DNA from: Hymenolepis diminuta
Taxonomy: Eukaryota > Platyhelminthes > Cestoda > Cyclophyllidea > Hymenolepididae
Direction: 5' to 3'
Assembly (NCBI GenBank): GCA_900708905.1
Contig: CAADRB010000031.1
Location: forward strand, 2,912,144-2,976,143
DNA: 64,000 nucleotides
Both the position numbers and the translations under genes were made by a program. Shown piece after piece: positions 50,916 to 62,800 of the stretch. Position 1 is the first letter of the stretch, and each line of letters starts with the position of its first letter. The notes below the pieces were generated by a model. That model did no database searches. It saw only the letters and a list, made by a program, of their open reading frames with translations, and had not been told where the DNA came from.

Positions 50916-53900
50916 TCAGCAAATATCTTCTGCAAACTGAAGAGCAACTTCTGGAGTAACATAATCGGCCAGTGCGAGAGTATTGGCCAGAAGCATCGTC
51001 TCACGAGCTGAACGTGCTGTCAACCAAATTCTTCCGTTACAACCCACGCAAATCTCGAATGCAAAACGCTAAAAATGAAAAAAGCAAAAGATAAACTTAT
51101 ATCAACACCGAAAAATTCTGACATCATAACACTTCGCAAACCTCCGGACATCAGAGGATAAAAATAACTAGCAAAAGGTTAATCATAAACAACCAAGTAA
51201 GGAAAACTCTATAACAATCCCGTTAATCTCTTATAAAAAAAAAACGAAAATATACCTGCAAAAATAGAATTCTCGAAATATGTCAGACTATCCTGCAAAG
51301 ACCGCCGGACGTTTAAATATCCAAGATCGTGCCAAGTGATCGAATCACTAATAAGTTCAGAAGACAGTTATTCGAGCGTAAAGAAAACGATAAAAATCTT
51401 TAGAGTGAAAATGGTAAAAAATATCAAATGATACATAATTGTGTGCTCCATCCGACATACAAGGTGACATCCTACCACAGCAGTCGGGGATTACTTTAGA
51501 TAGATATCCGTGTAAATTTCTAATCAATATTAAATGTTATATAAATTGAAAATAAACAAGAATTAAACTAAATTAAAAGATGAACGCCGTAAAATAAGTT
51601 AACTTAATGGGTTTGAGAGCTATTAATAACCTGTACTTTGAAAACATTAGAGAGGAACTGGGTAGATTTTTCAACAACTTCTATATTTTAGCAAAAATCG
51701 TAAGAAATTTAGGCTATTCTACAGATTCTAGTCTATATTGTTCAGAGTACCATAGTTCACTTTGGCTAATTCTGCATAAAGACCAACATACAGTGCAAAA
51801 TATTCCCAGCCAAATCCATTAAGATTAAACTACGACAAAATTCAACAGAGAGTGAAATTAAAACAATCCAAAAAAGACATGAAGATCTACTTGACTAACC
51901 TTGCTGAGTTTCCCAATCAGTGGAAATTTGGCGGTGTCGCTGAGACGTCGACAAAGTTCTAGAGAGCAACCAATCATCACGCCCCCATTCATACCGCCTG
52001 CGTTGCCAACTGAGCCTGGTTCATGTCGACCAAGAATTCCCATGCCACAGGCCTTGCCCGCCTCATTCATACACGTCAGCTCAATCTCCATATCTAGGTA
52101 AGAAGGACAGAGAAAAATGCGACATCTAGGTAATGTGAAACAAAACTTAGATCCTTATTATCATTATCGATTATCAACAAATCGAATTTTGTTATTTAAC
52201 TATATTTATGACTAAATTCTACGTTGCAAGAAATTACCTGTGCCGATGACACGAGTTCCGATCACATAAAACCATTCGAACGACCGACCTCATTGGTTAA
52301 ATCTTGTCAATTGAGAAGTGGCGGGAAGCGTGTATCTCATCATCTTACTCCGTTGTCTAGGATGTGAAGGATTTCGCCGATTGGATATAAGCAACGAATA
52401 CCAACGAGAGGATTATATTTAGTCTAGTTTCTAGATATCATCTGAATCGCTTCAGTAATGTAAGTAGCTAAAGCAGCTCTAATCCCAAATAAAGATAATT
52501 TAGGAACCTGATCCGTTAGGCTAAATAATTCCTCACAAAACTATTGATCTTCCAAAGACTAACGGGTAACAACAGCTTTACCGAGCGAGAAGACCAAGAG
52601 TTGGGGTTGCACAAATGTGTATTGGACGGTTGGAAGGAAATGAGAGAAGAAAGAAGGAAGGTGTGGGAAAAGGAATCAAGGGGAAGGAGGGAGGCGCCAA
52701 CACTGAAGAAGGGCAGTCCGGATTATGATAGACAGGCGAGTCAGTCAGGCTTTGAGGCGCTGATTGGTTTTATCCTGTGTAAATTATTGTTTGATTACAG
52801 GATGAGCAACCAATCAGAAATGATCAACTGACAATCAGGAGTGAGCACAAAACAGATAGAGCAGATCTATGAAACAGCGTTGATGGAATTGATTTCTTTA
52901 GTTCTAATTTTTGTAAATGTAATAGACATTCATAAATACGTGAATAAACAACCACCAGCTCGTGACGATAAGTATTCGGTTTCCGAAGCAACCTTTTACC
53001 AATGAGATGACTATTTGAGACTGTCACAATTCGCTGAATAACATGAGCATAGAGCGTGAGCCACATGGAGGGACGGTTGTCTATGGCTAGATCGGGAGAT
53101 ACACCGAAGACTGTGTCCATCACAGCGAGATGATCGCCTCATTTAACCCCTTACAGTCTCCATGCTTCATTGTCAATATTTCCATCTTTCATACATCTAA
53201 TAGACTTTATGCCCTTTTATGGTAACTTATCCTATTTATTAGATGCTCCTTAATATTTCTTTAGACCACACTTTCTACAATACCAAATACCAGAGGTCAC
53301 TATTACAATGTGGAACGAATGACTAATCTATCTGTTCGAAGGACATTTTAATAATATTGGGCTAGATCACATTGTATCAATTATTATCCTTATAACTTAA
53401 GACCTACCAGGATCAGCTTGAGCAATAGCCGCAAATATGACATCCTTAAGCCTAATATCTGGCCGATTCTTTTTCGAAGCCCCTTCAAAACCCGTGAGAC
53501 AATTGAGAGCTGCAGAAGAAGCGCACCCAATGTCCAAATAGAAGGTATCTCCATTCTTCTTTTTCACCACACCCAACACCCTGTCACCAACACAAAACTG
53601 GGCGGTATGAAAGGACTGAGGGGTGTTGTTCAGGAGAGCTGGGGTTACACTGGTGAGACCGCTGCTTGAGGAGAGAGGAAGAGCGTCGATCCAGACACGA
53701 TGAGCCAGGGGTGAAGAATGGGCAGGCTTTCTGATAGCCCCTTTTTCCTCCAGTTTGATTTCTTTTGGGGGAGCGTGGCGAAGAATGCCGAACTGAAAGA
53801 CATGAAACAGTAAAAATTTAAACGTCTGAGGAAAGTATTGAAATGGTATGATAAAGCTGGGCAAATTAATCAACTGGTTTATAGGTTCTGGACATTGTGT

Positions 53901-56100
53901 ATATGAATTCACCAAGGAATCCAGGGAGATAATTATGAACTTGAATCATTAGAACAAGAAGTAACAAACACCACCCATTAAATAAATAATATACAACTCG
54001 AAACTACAAATCACATGATGTTAGGCTCGGACTTTATTCTCAACATCGTTTGATCTCCTCCTTTTTATCCTTTACTGGACTTTATTGTTACCCGACTTCA
54101 GTTGTATTTCCACTATGAAAAATTCTTTTTTCTGCCCTGCCTTTAGTTATAATAAGAACTATAAAACATAATGATGGCTTAATACTTCTGAGTGGCTCCA
54201 GTCAACATTAGAAAAATGGTTCCATTCGATCTAGACTTGGAGCTAACCAAACAGTGTAATCATTATTACAATTACAAAGATACATGAACTACGAAGTAGA
54301 AATGGATTTACTTCTGCAGTTGAACATTTTTGAATTAGTTTGTGAAAATAAATTCAAGCATCTGCACATGAAAAATCGGCATCCAGCGCAATAGCTTAAT
54401 TCAGTGCCCCCCAGTGCAGACAATGTATTCAAAAATAATTAAATTAAACTGCTATGTCTATGAGACGCACCGATTATTGGTAAAAGCAGGTGAATGCGAG
54501 TCTGTTCATCATTTACTATTACCGATTGCTAGATATGACAGAAATCAATAAATTCAAAAAGAAAACGGCGGCAACTCAGGAGATCCAGAAATGTAGTTAA
54601 TAACAACAAGGAGAAACGATTGTAAATATTTATAAAATTTAATTCCCAGCCGCCTCCGAACTATTCTATTAACATGAATGACTTGACTTATTGCTTAAAT
54701 GTGACTCCAGTTCACATAATATAAATTCCATTACTCAATCTGAACTTTGAATTAACCAATCGATAAAATAAAGGTTAAAAAATAAAGATAGTAAGAATTG
54801 TAGAGATTGATCAGACCCCACCGCTTAATCCTCTATACTGAAACGATCACAGATGTAAGCTTTCTACTTTTAACGAATAGGCATGAAATTGTATTAAACT
54901 GTAAGACTTCATTATTATAATAATGATATGACAGATAAAAGAATGCCTAATAATAACATCATACACACCTTTTTTTAGTTCGAACAGAGACAGAGATCCA
55001 AAACAAAGTAGCTCGACTTCAACAAACACACAGTAGGAGAAAAGCCATCCACAAAGACAACAAACGCGGGCGCTAATACACACGCACTCGTGTCGACCAG
55101 TAACATGAAAATTTTTCAAATACCCCGGGGATTGGCTAGAGTAGTTCCAGGTGCCGTAGTGTAGCAAAAATCAGTGCTCAAGTCACAAAAGGAGCGAGAT
55201 GGCCCAAAAGGTGCAGATTTCTTTCCACTTGAAACGTTTGCTTCAGCACAGTGAGAGATTCCTGGACCTTACCCTGTGGAAATTTCCTCTGCTATGATCC
55301 CTGTCTCACCGGACTGACCAATAACAGAGTAAGCAAGTGTCCAACATGCTCAGATCAACCCGTTCTACTTTTCCGAAAATTTATACAAAAAGCTCAATTG
55401 GATGAAGAGTACAGGACGATCAGGAGAGTGATAAGCCCGTGAAGGAAATTATGGGAGAAACATAGAAAACAAGGAAAGCACCTTCACTACCCCCACTGGA
55501 TTATGTGATCGATAGACCACGACCTTCTGCCGAGAATTATGAAGCTGAAAGACATGCTTTTCTCATGGCAAATGATCCCACTTTTGGTCCTATGAGTCAG
55601 AGACCATCTGAAGAAAGAGGGTGTTCGAGATGGTCGGTTTGTGATGGTCGGAACTGTCCTCACATTCATCCAAATAGACTTCGTATGGATTTACTATGTC
55701 CAGGAGGTGAAGTCTGTGATTTGATTCATGTGAATACTTTTATTAATTTCTTAGAAGGTAGATCTAACGGTAATTGAACTGCTTGTATTACTACTCTCTC
55801 CCTCCCTTCTTTAAATGTACGATTTTTTACTTGAATAGGAAATAATTCATGAGAAACCTTACTTACTTTTTGTACCATCATGTAGATGGTTTTTTCTGGG
55901 ACAGTATCATTTGAGAGAATTTGTATAATGCCTAAACCCAAGTCCCATGGAACTGGTTTGGTGCTTATTTGAACATAAAGAAGCATTCCAGGAACGACAA
56001 TACGTCCTACACATTGGTAGAGGTCCTTTGCTACACCCTGAGTGCATTTAACTCCCAAGCCTTGTGAGAAGATACCACCGATCTGATCATCAGTTTCCAT
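50916..56100 (-). CDS. EXOSC3: exosome complex component RRP40
   Basis: Complete 4-exon gene, 321 residues. Coding exons: 56100-55867, 53792-53408, 52093-51900, 51068-50916, all GT-AG with closing phases. RRP40 is one of three RNA-binding cap subunits that thread RNA into the exosome, in nucleus and cytoplasm. The N-terminal domain has GRIVVPG (about 36-42) and ends FGILRH (79-84) across the first intron. The S1 domain (about 143-210) includes VGDRVLGVVKKKNGDTFYLDIG and FEGASKKNRPDI. The KH-type domain follows (about 215-300), with GMGILG, LCRRL and the GCNGRIW loop (280-286). A serine-rich stretch between FGILRH and the S1 domain (about 85-140) is roughly 30 residues longer than in human. 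Introns are 2,074, 1,314 and 831 bp. The first ATG after the acceptor was chosen as start because the length before VVPG then equals the family's. Confidence 0.95.
52235..52350 (+). repeat. SINE-like fragment in EXOSC3 intron 2
   Basis: Matches the 42,960-43,090 fragment over its length and the body of the 33.6 kb element around GTGGCGGGAAG (versus GTGGCGGCAAA). Orientation is opposite to the host gene. Confidence 0.5.
52600..53130 (+). other. candidate promoter-like or solo-LTR-like insertion in EXOSC3 intron 2
   Basis: This block is compositionally unlike the rest of the intron. It opens with a purine-rich run (about 52,630-52,705). It then holds an inverted repeat: GATTGGTTTTATCCTGT near 52,762 faces ACAGGATGAGCAACCAATC near 52,797. 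The arms contain an ATTGG and a CCAATCAG, the core of NF-Y (CCAAT-box) sites, in divergent orientation. An AATAAA follows at about 52,944. CCAAT boxes followed by a polyadenylation signal resemble the U3-R layout of an LTR, but I found no partner LTR, primer-binding site or clean TG...CA ends. It could also be an ordinary intronic promoter or enhancer. Confidence 0.3.
55196..55780 (+). pseudogene. broken RING-like plus CCCH zinc-finger sequence nested in EXOSC3 intron 1
   Basis: On the strand opposite the host gene, three frames carry consecutive protein-like pieces. 55,199-55,297 begins MAQKVQ and ends in a stop. 55,251-55,442 has LPCGNFLCYDPC and CPTC, the spacing of the second half of a RING finger, with asparagine where histidine is usual. 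55,463-55,777 has a Cx5Cx4Cx3H finger (CSRWSVCDGRNCPHIH), the Nab2/ZC3H14-type spacing, and then a second, incomplete Cys-His cluster. In-frame stops and a frame change between the pieces indicate a decayed, intronless copy, perhaps a retrocopy. The parent family is not identified. A live gene with an unseen intron or sequence errors is the alternative. Confidence 0.45.
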
Positions 56101-56803
56101 TGAGGTAGCCTAACGAAAAGTATAAGAAAACACAAAAAAATTATAATAAATCTGGAACCATAATTTTTGATGTGCTTAAAGGGGAAAATAGTGAAGACGT
56201 AAGGTATATAAATTAAGTAATTTGATACGGTTTCAATAAGTATTTATTTCATTAAGAAAAAAGTATAAAGACAACAATCTAGTGATCGAATTCCTCATAG
56301 GTAGTCAGGTATAATATAATTGAACTATAATATTAAATAATTGCTGAAAAGTGGAAAGTAACACTAACAAAAATTCGCACACTGACCATTGGATATTCAG
56401 GTTAATGTAGAAACAGCAATAGGCCAAGACCGAAAATACTAAAATAAATTCCACCTAGCAGTTATAAAAATTTGCCCAATGCATAATTTATAATTATTCA
56501 TAATTGAAAAATTGTTAGTGAAAACTTGACATTATCCAAAATATTTAGCCATTCACATTGTACCTATCATTGTTTAGGTTATCAATTTATAAAACACCAA
56601 ATTTAATACACTCACGTTTCAGTATGTTGCATGCATTTGCGTTTTTTCTCTCATTAAGAATATTTTCACATAATTACTATTTATAGATACAAAATGCTTG
56701 CCATTAGCCATTTGTGTAGTTTATTTCATTAGTTGCGGTTTTACTCATTTGTGGGTCATTCACAGTAAATTTGTTAATCATGTCCCGTTAGTATTCCTTT
56801 TAG
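56101..56803. promoter_or_regulatory. putative bidirectional promoter between EXOSC3 and MTR4
   Basis: About 700 bases separate the divergent start codons of EXOSC3 (minus) and MTR4 (plus), and no other gene lies between them, so both promoters must sit here or overlap. Both ends carry pyrimidine-rich tracts ending in AG next to the ATGs: TTCGTTAG nine bases before the EXOSC3 ATG and CCTTTTAG directly before the MTR4 ATG. No clear TATA or CCAAT pair is recognised. The sequence is AT-rich. The divergent arrangement is seen; co-regulation is inference. Confidence 0.55.
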
Positions 56804-59800
56804 ATGGCGAATATGTTTGGTATCGAGTTAGACGAACTTGAGGAAGTCATCAGTCAACCTGAAAGCCGCAAGACATTTGGTTTGTTGTAAGTTTTCTATT
56901 TATAAACATGCATATCTTAGACCTTCTACTTCGACTTTAAAGCGACCACCACTGCCTGTCCCCCCATCATTTTCTTTATCAACAACTCGGAAGTCAAAAT
57001 TCAAAGTTTCAAAGTTAAAATCGGTCACTCTGCCAACTGAAACGGGCTGTCTCCATGAGGTTGTTTTACCGGTTGGTGTTGATCGTTTCAAGCCACTAGT
57101 ACCAATCTCTCAAACCCCGGCCAAAACTTATCCTTTCAAACTAGATCCTTTTCAACGCGAAGCCGTTCTATGCATTGAAAATGATCAGTCAGTTCTAGTT
57201 TCAGCTCACACATCTGCAGGAAAGACCGTAGTTGCCGAATATGCAATTGCCCGTTGCCTGGCCAATAAGCAACGAGTCATTTACACCACGCCAATTAAAG
57301 CTCTTAGCAATCAAAAATTTCGCGAATTCACTGAGGAGTTTAAAGACGTCGGTCTTATGACGGGTGATATTACAATCAATCCGGAAGCTACTTTACTAAT
57401 AATGACTACTGAAATTCTCAGATTGATGCTCTATCGGTAGATGTCTTTCTCGATACTTCTGTGGCGTGTTTTGTAGTATTATAAGCAAAATTTATTCCTC
57501 TTTTTCAGTGGAAATGAAGTCACCAGAGAGTTGGGTTGGGTTATTTTTGATGAAATTCACTACATGAGGGAAAAAGAACGCGGTGTTGTCTGGGAGGAAT
57601 CGATTATCCTTCTGCCGAGTCGCGTACGTCAGGTCTTTCTCAGTGCGACTATTCCCAACGCTAGACAATTCGCTGAATGGGTTACTTTCCTTCATAAGTT
57701 GCCTTGCCATGTCATCTATACGGATTATCGTCCTACCCCCCTTCAACATTATGTCTATCCCTGTGGTGGTGATGGCATTTTCTTGACTGTGGGAAAAGAT
57801 GTAAGTTGTTTCCTTGTAAATTTTCACATTAGTCTATCGTTACTGTTCGTACAATTCTTTCTCATTAATATTGCTTAATCACTTATCTTCGTTTGAATAT
57901 ATGCTCTAGAGTTCTATTAAAAGATGTCTCTTGAAAGGTTCTAGGAGTTTTGGATGGGATGGCTAAGACCTAGGTATTGGCTCACAAATTATATTGTTTT
58001 TTATGTAACTTTGTTGTTCAGATGGCGTACTAGTCTGCATCTGCAGAACCAAGATTCACAAAATCGATAGTCGTTGGCCTGTATCCAACAAACAGGATGA
58101 CCAAACGCCCGGGTTAGTACATACGATCTAGGGAGTGGTTATATTAAAGAGACCTTATACTATACGTATGGATGAGTTTTGTTACCAACTAAGACTTTTT
58201 ACTATCTTCACTCCAAATGTTAGGTAAGATTGAATCAGAAAAATGTTTTAGGAAGAGCTGTAATGGTATGTTGGATCACATATAAAAATGCAAAGTTGTT
58301 TATTTAATTCAGTTACATTTGAGATTTGTATATATACATTTACATATATATATATATATAAAGTCAGATCAGGTTATACGAAAAGTTAATTAGGGGGAAA
58401 ACGTTAAAACTGGATTTTATAAACGGGACATCTATCATCGGCGTAAAGAGAATAGCCAAAGGGACAAAGTTGTGTGACAGCGTAATGTAATAATGCATAT
58501 CTTTACAGTTAAGTGTGAGTGTCCCGTCAGCTTTTCTTCCATTGGCATTGGGATTTGTATTATCTTCAGAAAATCGTCTACTTGTCTTATCTTTCATAAT
58601 GATAGTGGTGTTTATTTCTTGATTTAATTAGTCATTCTTTATGTGAGATTCAATGAAATTCCAGATCTGTTAAGAGTTTATTTTGTCGGTACTGAATTTG
58701 AAGCCATTTGTTCATATCTCTCGACAATATCATTTGAATTGCAAAGTAAAGGAAATATGCAATGATAAAAACCCTACTTACCTCTCATCTTCCTATCTAC
58801 ATGTTAATTAGACTCAAAGTATGACATTTTATGGTGATCGTTAGGTGCTTTCTTTATATTTATTTTAGATGTACATCGGTAATGCATTTTTTGTTCCATT
58901 TAATTACTCGTTACTTTTCATTTATGTGTTTATATCAAACCTTTGGTAGTTTGATTTTCCTTTCTACTATCTGTAGAGTTTAAAGATCGGTACTTAATAA
59001 GTGTCGTAGAAATGCCTCATTGGAATAACCATCCTTGAGATTAGAGGTCATCATGTGTGTTCTTAAGGCCAAACAAACCTCACATCTTCCGAATGCTGTG
59101 TTGTCAATCTTGGAATATCTTAATAACCACCTATTGATGAACTCCCTTATGCTTGTTGTTTATAACACTAACTACCTTCAGATCCTCTTACTTTAGTCCC
59201 TAAGGTGGATTAGGATTTTTCATTTATTTTATTTTCTCTTACAAGGCTATTATCAGTTATTTGACCCACCGAGTCTTGACAAAATTTTAATGATTAACCT
59301 CCCTAAAATTGTCTTCTGATTATCCATCATTCTTATTTATAGTTTTGTATATATTTCATTTACCATCCATTCCATACGCTCATTTTTTCATCATTTTAGC
59401 GTGAATTCAATGAAAAGAACTTCAATGAGGCCGTAAATGTAGTGAGAAAGGCTGCGGACAATGCCAAATCGGACGCTTCAATGCGTGGTCGTCGCGGTGG
59501 TTCTCAACGACCGAATACCTATTGCTCAAAATTGATCAAACTTGTGATGGATAACAACCTTCAACCCCTTATTGTCTTCTCGTTCAGCAAAAATGATTGT
59601 CAATTCTACGCCAATGAAATTGTCAAGATGGAATTTACAGATGGTAAGTGTGATATATAGCTGCATACTCGGAAGAAAGGAGTTGTGCCGTCTAAAATAG
59701 AGTTTATCACGTGTCCAGACTCTGAAGGCCTGGTTACCACTTTACGGACTAATGGTCATAAGGTGAACTTGGAATGGCGTGTGAACGTTCGAGTGCACAT

Positions 59801-62800
59801 TTAACTCTTAAAATGACAGACTGGAACTCTTTTAATGATAAACTACTTCAATTTTCTAAAAAGTCAAAATAAAGGTGAATTAGGGGGATTTCAGTCTTAA
59901 ACGAGTTGCTAAATACCTAAATGAATCAGATGTTATGTTACATATTGGACGTTTAAGCTGAATAAACTACCAAAATTCCTCTTTCAAATTACGGTTCTGT
60001 TGAGATCATGTATGCTAACTTAACAAATAATCGAACTTATTATTACATCTATGAGCACTCCAACGTAGAACGATATGTTGTCACTCCATCGTTTGCTCAG
60101 CTATTTTTCTTTATTGACGTTATTATTTTAAAACCAATTGTGTTCTTTATCTATTTGATTTCTAGCTAAGAAATTCCTTATTACACTTTATTTAGATAAA
60201 GAGAAGGCCGCTATTGATCTAATTACCTCAAACGCCTTGGAATCCCTCTCAGCCGAAGACAAGAAAATTCCTCAAATCACCGAAATAATGCCATTCCTTC
60301 GACGTGGAATTGGTGTTCATCATGGTGGTTTACTTCCAATTCTCAAGGAGTTGGTTGAAATTCTCTTCGGTGAGGGTTATCTCAAAGTTCTCTTTGCTAC
60401 AGAGACCTTTGCAATGGGTCTCAACATGCCTGCTCGAACAGTTCTCTTCACTGCAACTCGCAAATTCGACGGTCAGAGTTTTAGACACTTGTCATCTGGG
60501 GAATACATCCAGATGTCTGGCCGTGCTGGACGTCGTGGAAAAGATGATCGGGGTACTGTGATCCTCATGATCGATAACACCGTCACTCCTGATGCCGCCA
60601 AACAACTGTTGTTAGGTGCCCCGGATCCTCTTAATTCTGCCTTTACTCTTTCGTATAACATGGTGCTCAACTTGCTGCTGGTTGAAGATATTAATCCTCA
60701 AATCATGTTGGAAAAAAGTTTCTTCCAGTTCCAGAATTATGCCTCAATTCCAATGCTTGAACAAAGTGAATCTAATTTCATATTAAACTAAGTTAAATTT
60801 TCACGTTAACTGAAAATCTTGTCTTATAAAATTTATGTAATATGTGTTATCGCGTAATAGTAATAATAAATTTTAATGATGTGGTAATATCTATAGTTTA
60901 AATCATTAAATATTGAGGATTAAGCCTATACCTTTAATCCAAGTATCTATATTTATACGTATATATAATCTAATTACTTTTTCCGCTTTATCAGAGATTG
61001 CAAGCCTAGATGCAGAATATAAGAATATCGGTATACCTGAAGATATCAGTATTGATGATCTCTCAAATCTCCTTCAACTACGAAGAGCAATTGACGATTT
61101 GGAACGTCGGAAATGGCAACTGTCTATGAAATATAAACATTCAGGACCCTTCCTCGTACCTGGTCGAATTATACGAGTTGAAGGTGATTCGGGAGTAGAT
61201 TTCGGTTTTGCTATTGTGCTAAATATCCGCCGATCAAAGAAACGGGATCCTGAGAGTGGAAGTGTGCTGTTAGACTCCGTTACGGCTGATGTTTTAGTCA
61301 GAGTGGCCGTAGAGAACCCTGATTATGTCACCAAACCTCCGGTCATTGATCCTGAACCCCTTGAATTGTCTTCCTTCCAACCTATCGATGAATTTGATAT
61401 TCAGGCTGCAGAAGAAGATATGGAGGATCAGTCTTCTAAAATTGAATCTAAACCTCGTACTCCTAAGAGCCGGAAGAGGCCAGCACAGAGTAATGGTGAT
61501 TCAAAATTCCAGCCTGTCAAGAGGCCAAAATTGTCAATCCCTGTCGCCATGGCAACTATTGCAAGCGTACCTCTAGATTGTATCCATGAAATGTCAACTG
61601 TCTGTTTGAATTTCAAAGCTATCTCTGGTGCTGATCCGAAAAATTCCTCAGCATTGGTTGGTAAAGTGGCTAAGTTGCCTTCCTCCTTGAGGTTGAAATT
61701 CTGGGAGGGAATTAACAGAGCTAAGGCAAAGTTGAATGATGAAATTCCCCTTTTGGACCCTATCGCTGATTTGGGTGTTAAGAATAATGAGCTGAAGATC
61801 TGTCTCGAAAACATTCATCTGTTGAAAGCTCGTATTAATGATAATCCCCTCTCGAAAAGAAGCGATATTGATCAACTTGTGCACAGTCATGAAAAAAGGA
61901 TTGCGGTAAGTTGGTGTTAACCCTAAACCTAAACCTTTCGATATGGTTATAGCTGTGATTTATATACCTTGTGTTCTTTTTAGAAATATCAAGAACTGAA
62001 AATGGCTCATGAGGAGTTGAATAAGAAGGAATCTCTTTTACAGCTGGATGAATTATATTCGAGAAAGAGGGTTCTGCGAAGATTGGGCTTTTGTACTGAA
62101 GATGATGTTATTCATCTGAAAGGTCGTATTGCCTGTGAAATATCCTCGGGTGATGAATTGATGCTTACGGAGCTACTTCTAGATGGTTTCTTTAAGTGAG
62201 TTCTACCTTAACATCTTTTGGGCCATTTAAGTTAATTCTGGATAAAATTCTACCTTTTTTCAATCATGGGTTTTCATCAATAGCTTTTTCAGTAATAGTA
62301 GCAAACGGAGAGTTGTTTCTCGTTGGTGATTATGCCTACCTGTTTAACTGAAAGGAAAGACTTCATTTTCTACCAAAGTATTTCTCTTTGTTTCTTTTAT
62401 AAGATCATGACTAAGACTTAAGTGACTGAAATATATCTAGGCATGAAGAATTTGTCATCAATCTACTCACAAAATCTGATAAATCTAGCATTAATAAGGG
62501 ACGAACTCCTAAAAATGTTGTTTTTAGTGCTCAAGAATAGCGAAGTCTGTAAATGATTGGGATTGTTCAGAAGGGATTTTGCACAATAGCTTCCTCCTTT
62601 TAGATTATGTTATCTTTTGGGTGCCCCTATATGACGGCAAACGAATTCATTCTAAATATGAAAGGATATTTTCGGATGTGAGATATAAGGAAAAATTCTC
62701 GTACAATTATTATCATCTGTTATATTCGAAAACGCAGTGTTTTCTATAAGGTTCGTAAAGAAAACTCAGCCTCATCATTCAGCCTATTGCATTACGGTTG

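Noticed and set aside
52824..53123. 99-codon minus-strand frame
   Set aside because: It lies within EXOSC3 intron 2 between firmly placed exons and does not fit the RRP40 protein; retained only as part of the unusual block.
54447..54545. Plus-strand frame with a Cys/His-rich peptide in EXOSC3 intron 1
   Set aside because: Only about 33 codons, with no spacing matching a known zinc finger or retroelement motif.
54847..55167. 106-codon minus-strand frame in EXOSC3 intron 1
   Set aside because: First considered as an RRP40 N-terminal exon, but the exon ending at 55,867 supplies the conserved GRIVVPG segment and joins FGILRH in phase.
58364..58597. 77-codon minus-strand frame
   Set aside because: It is inside MTR4 intron 3, antisense, beside a microsatellite, with no recognised family.
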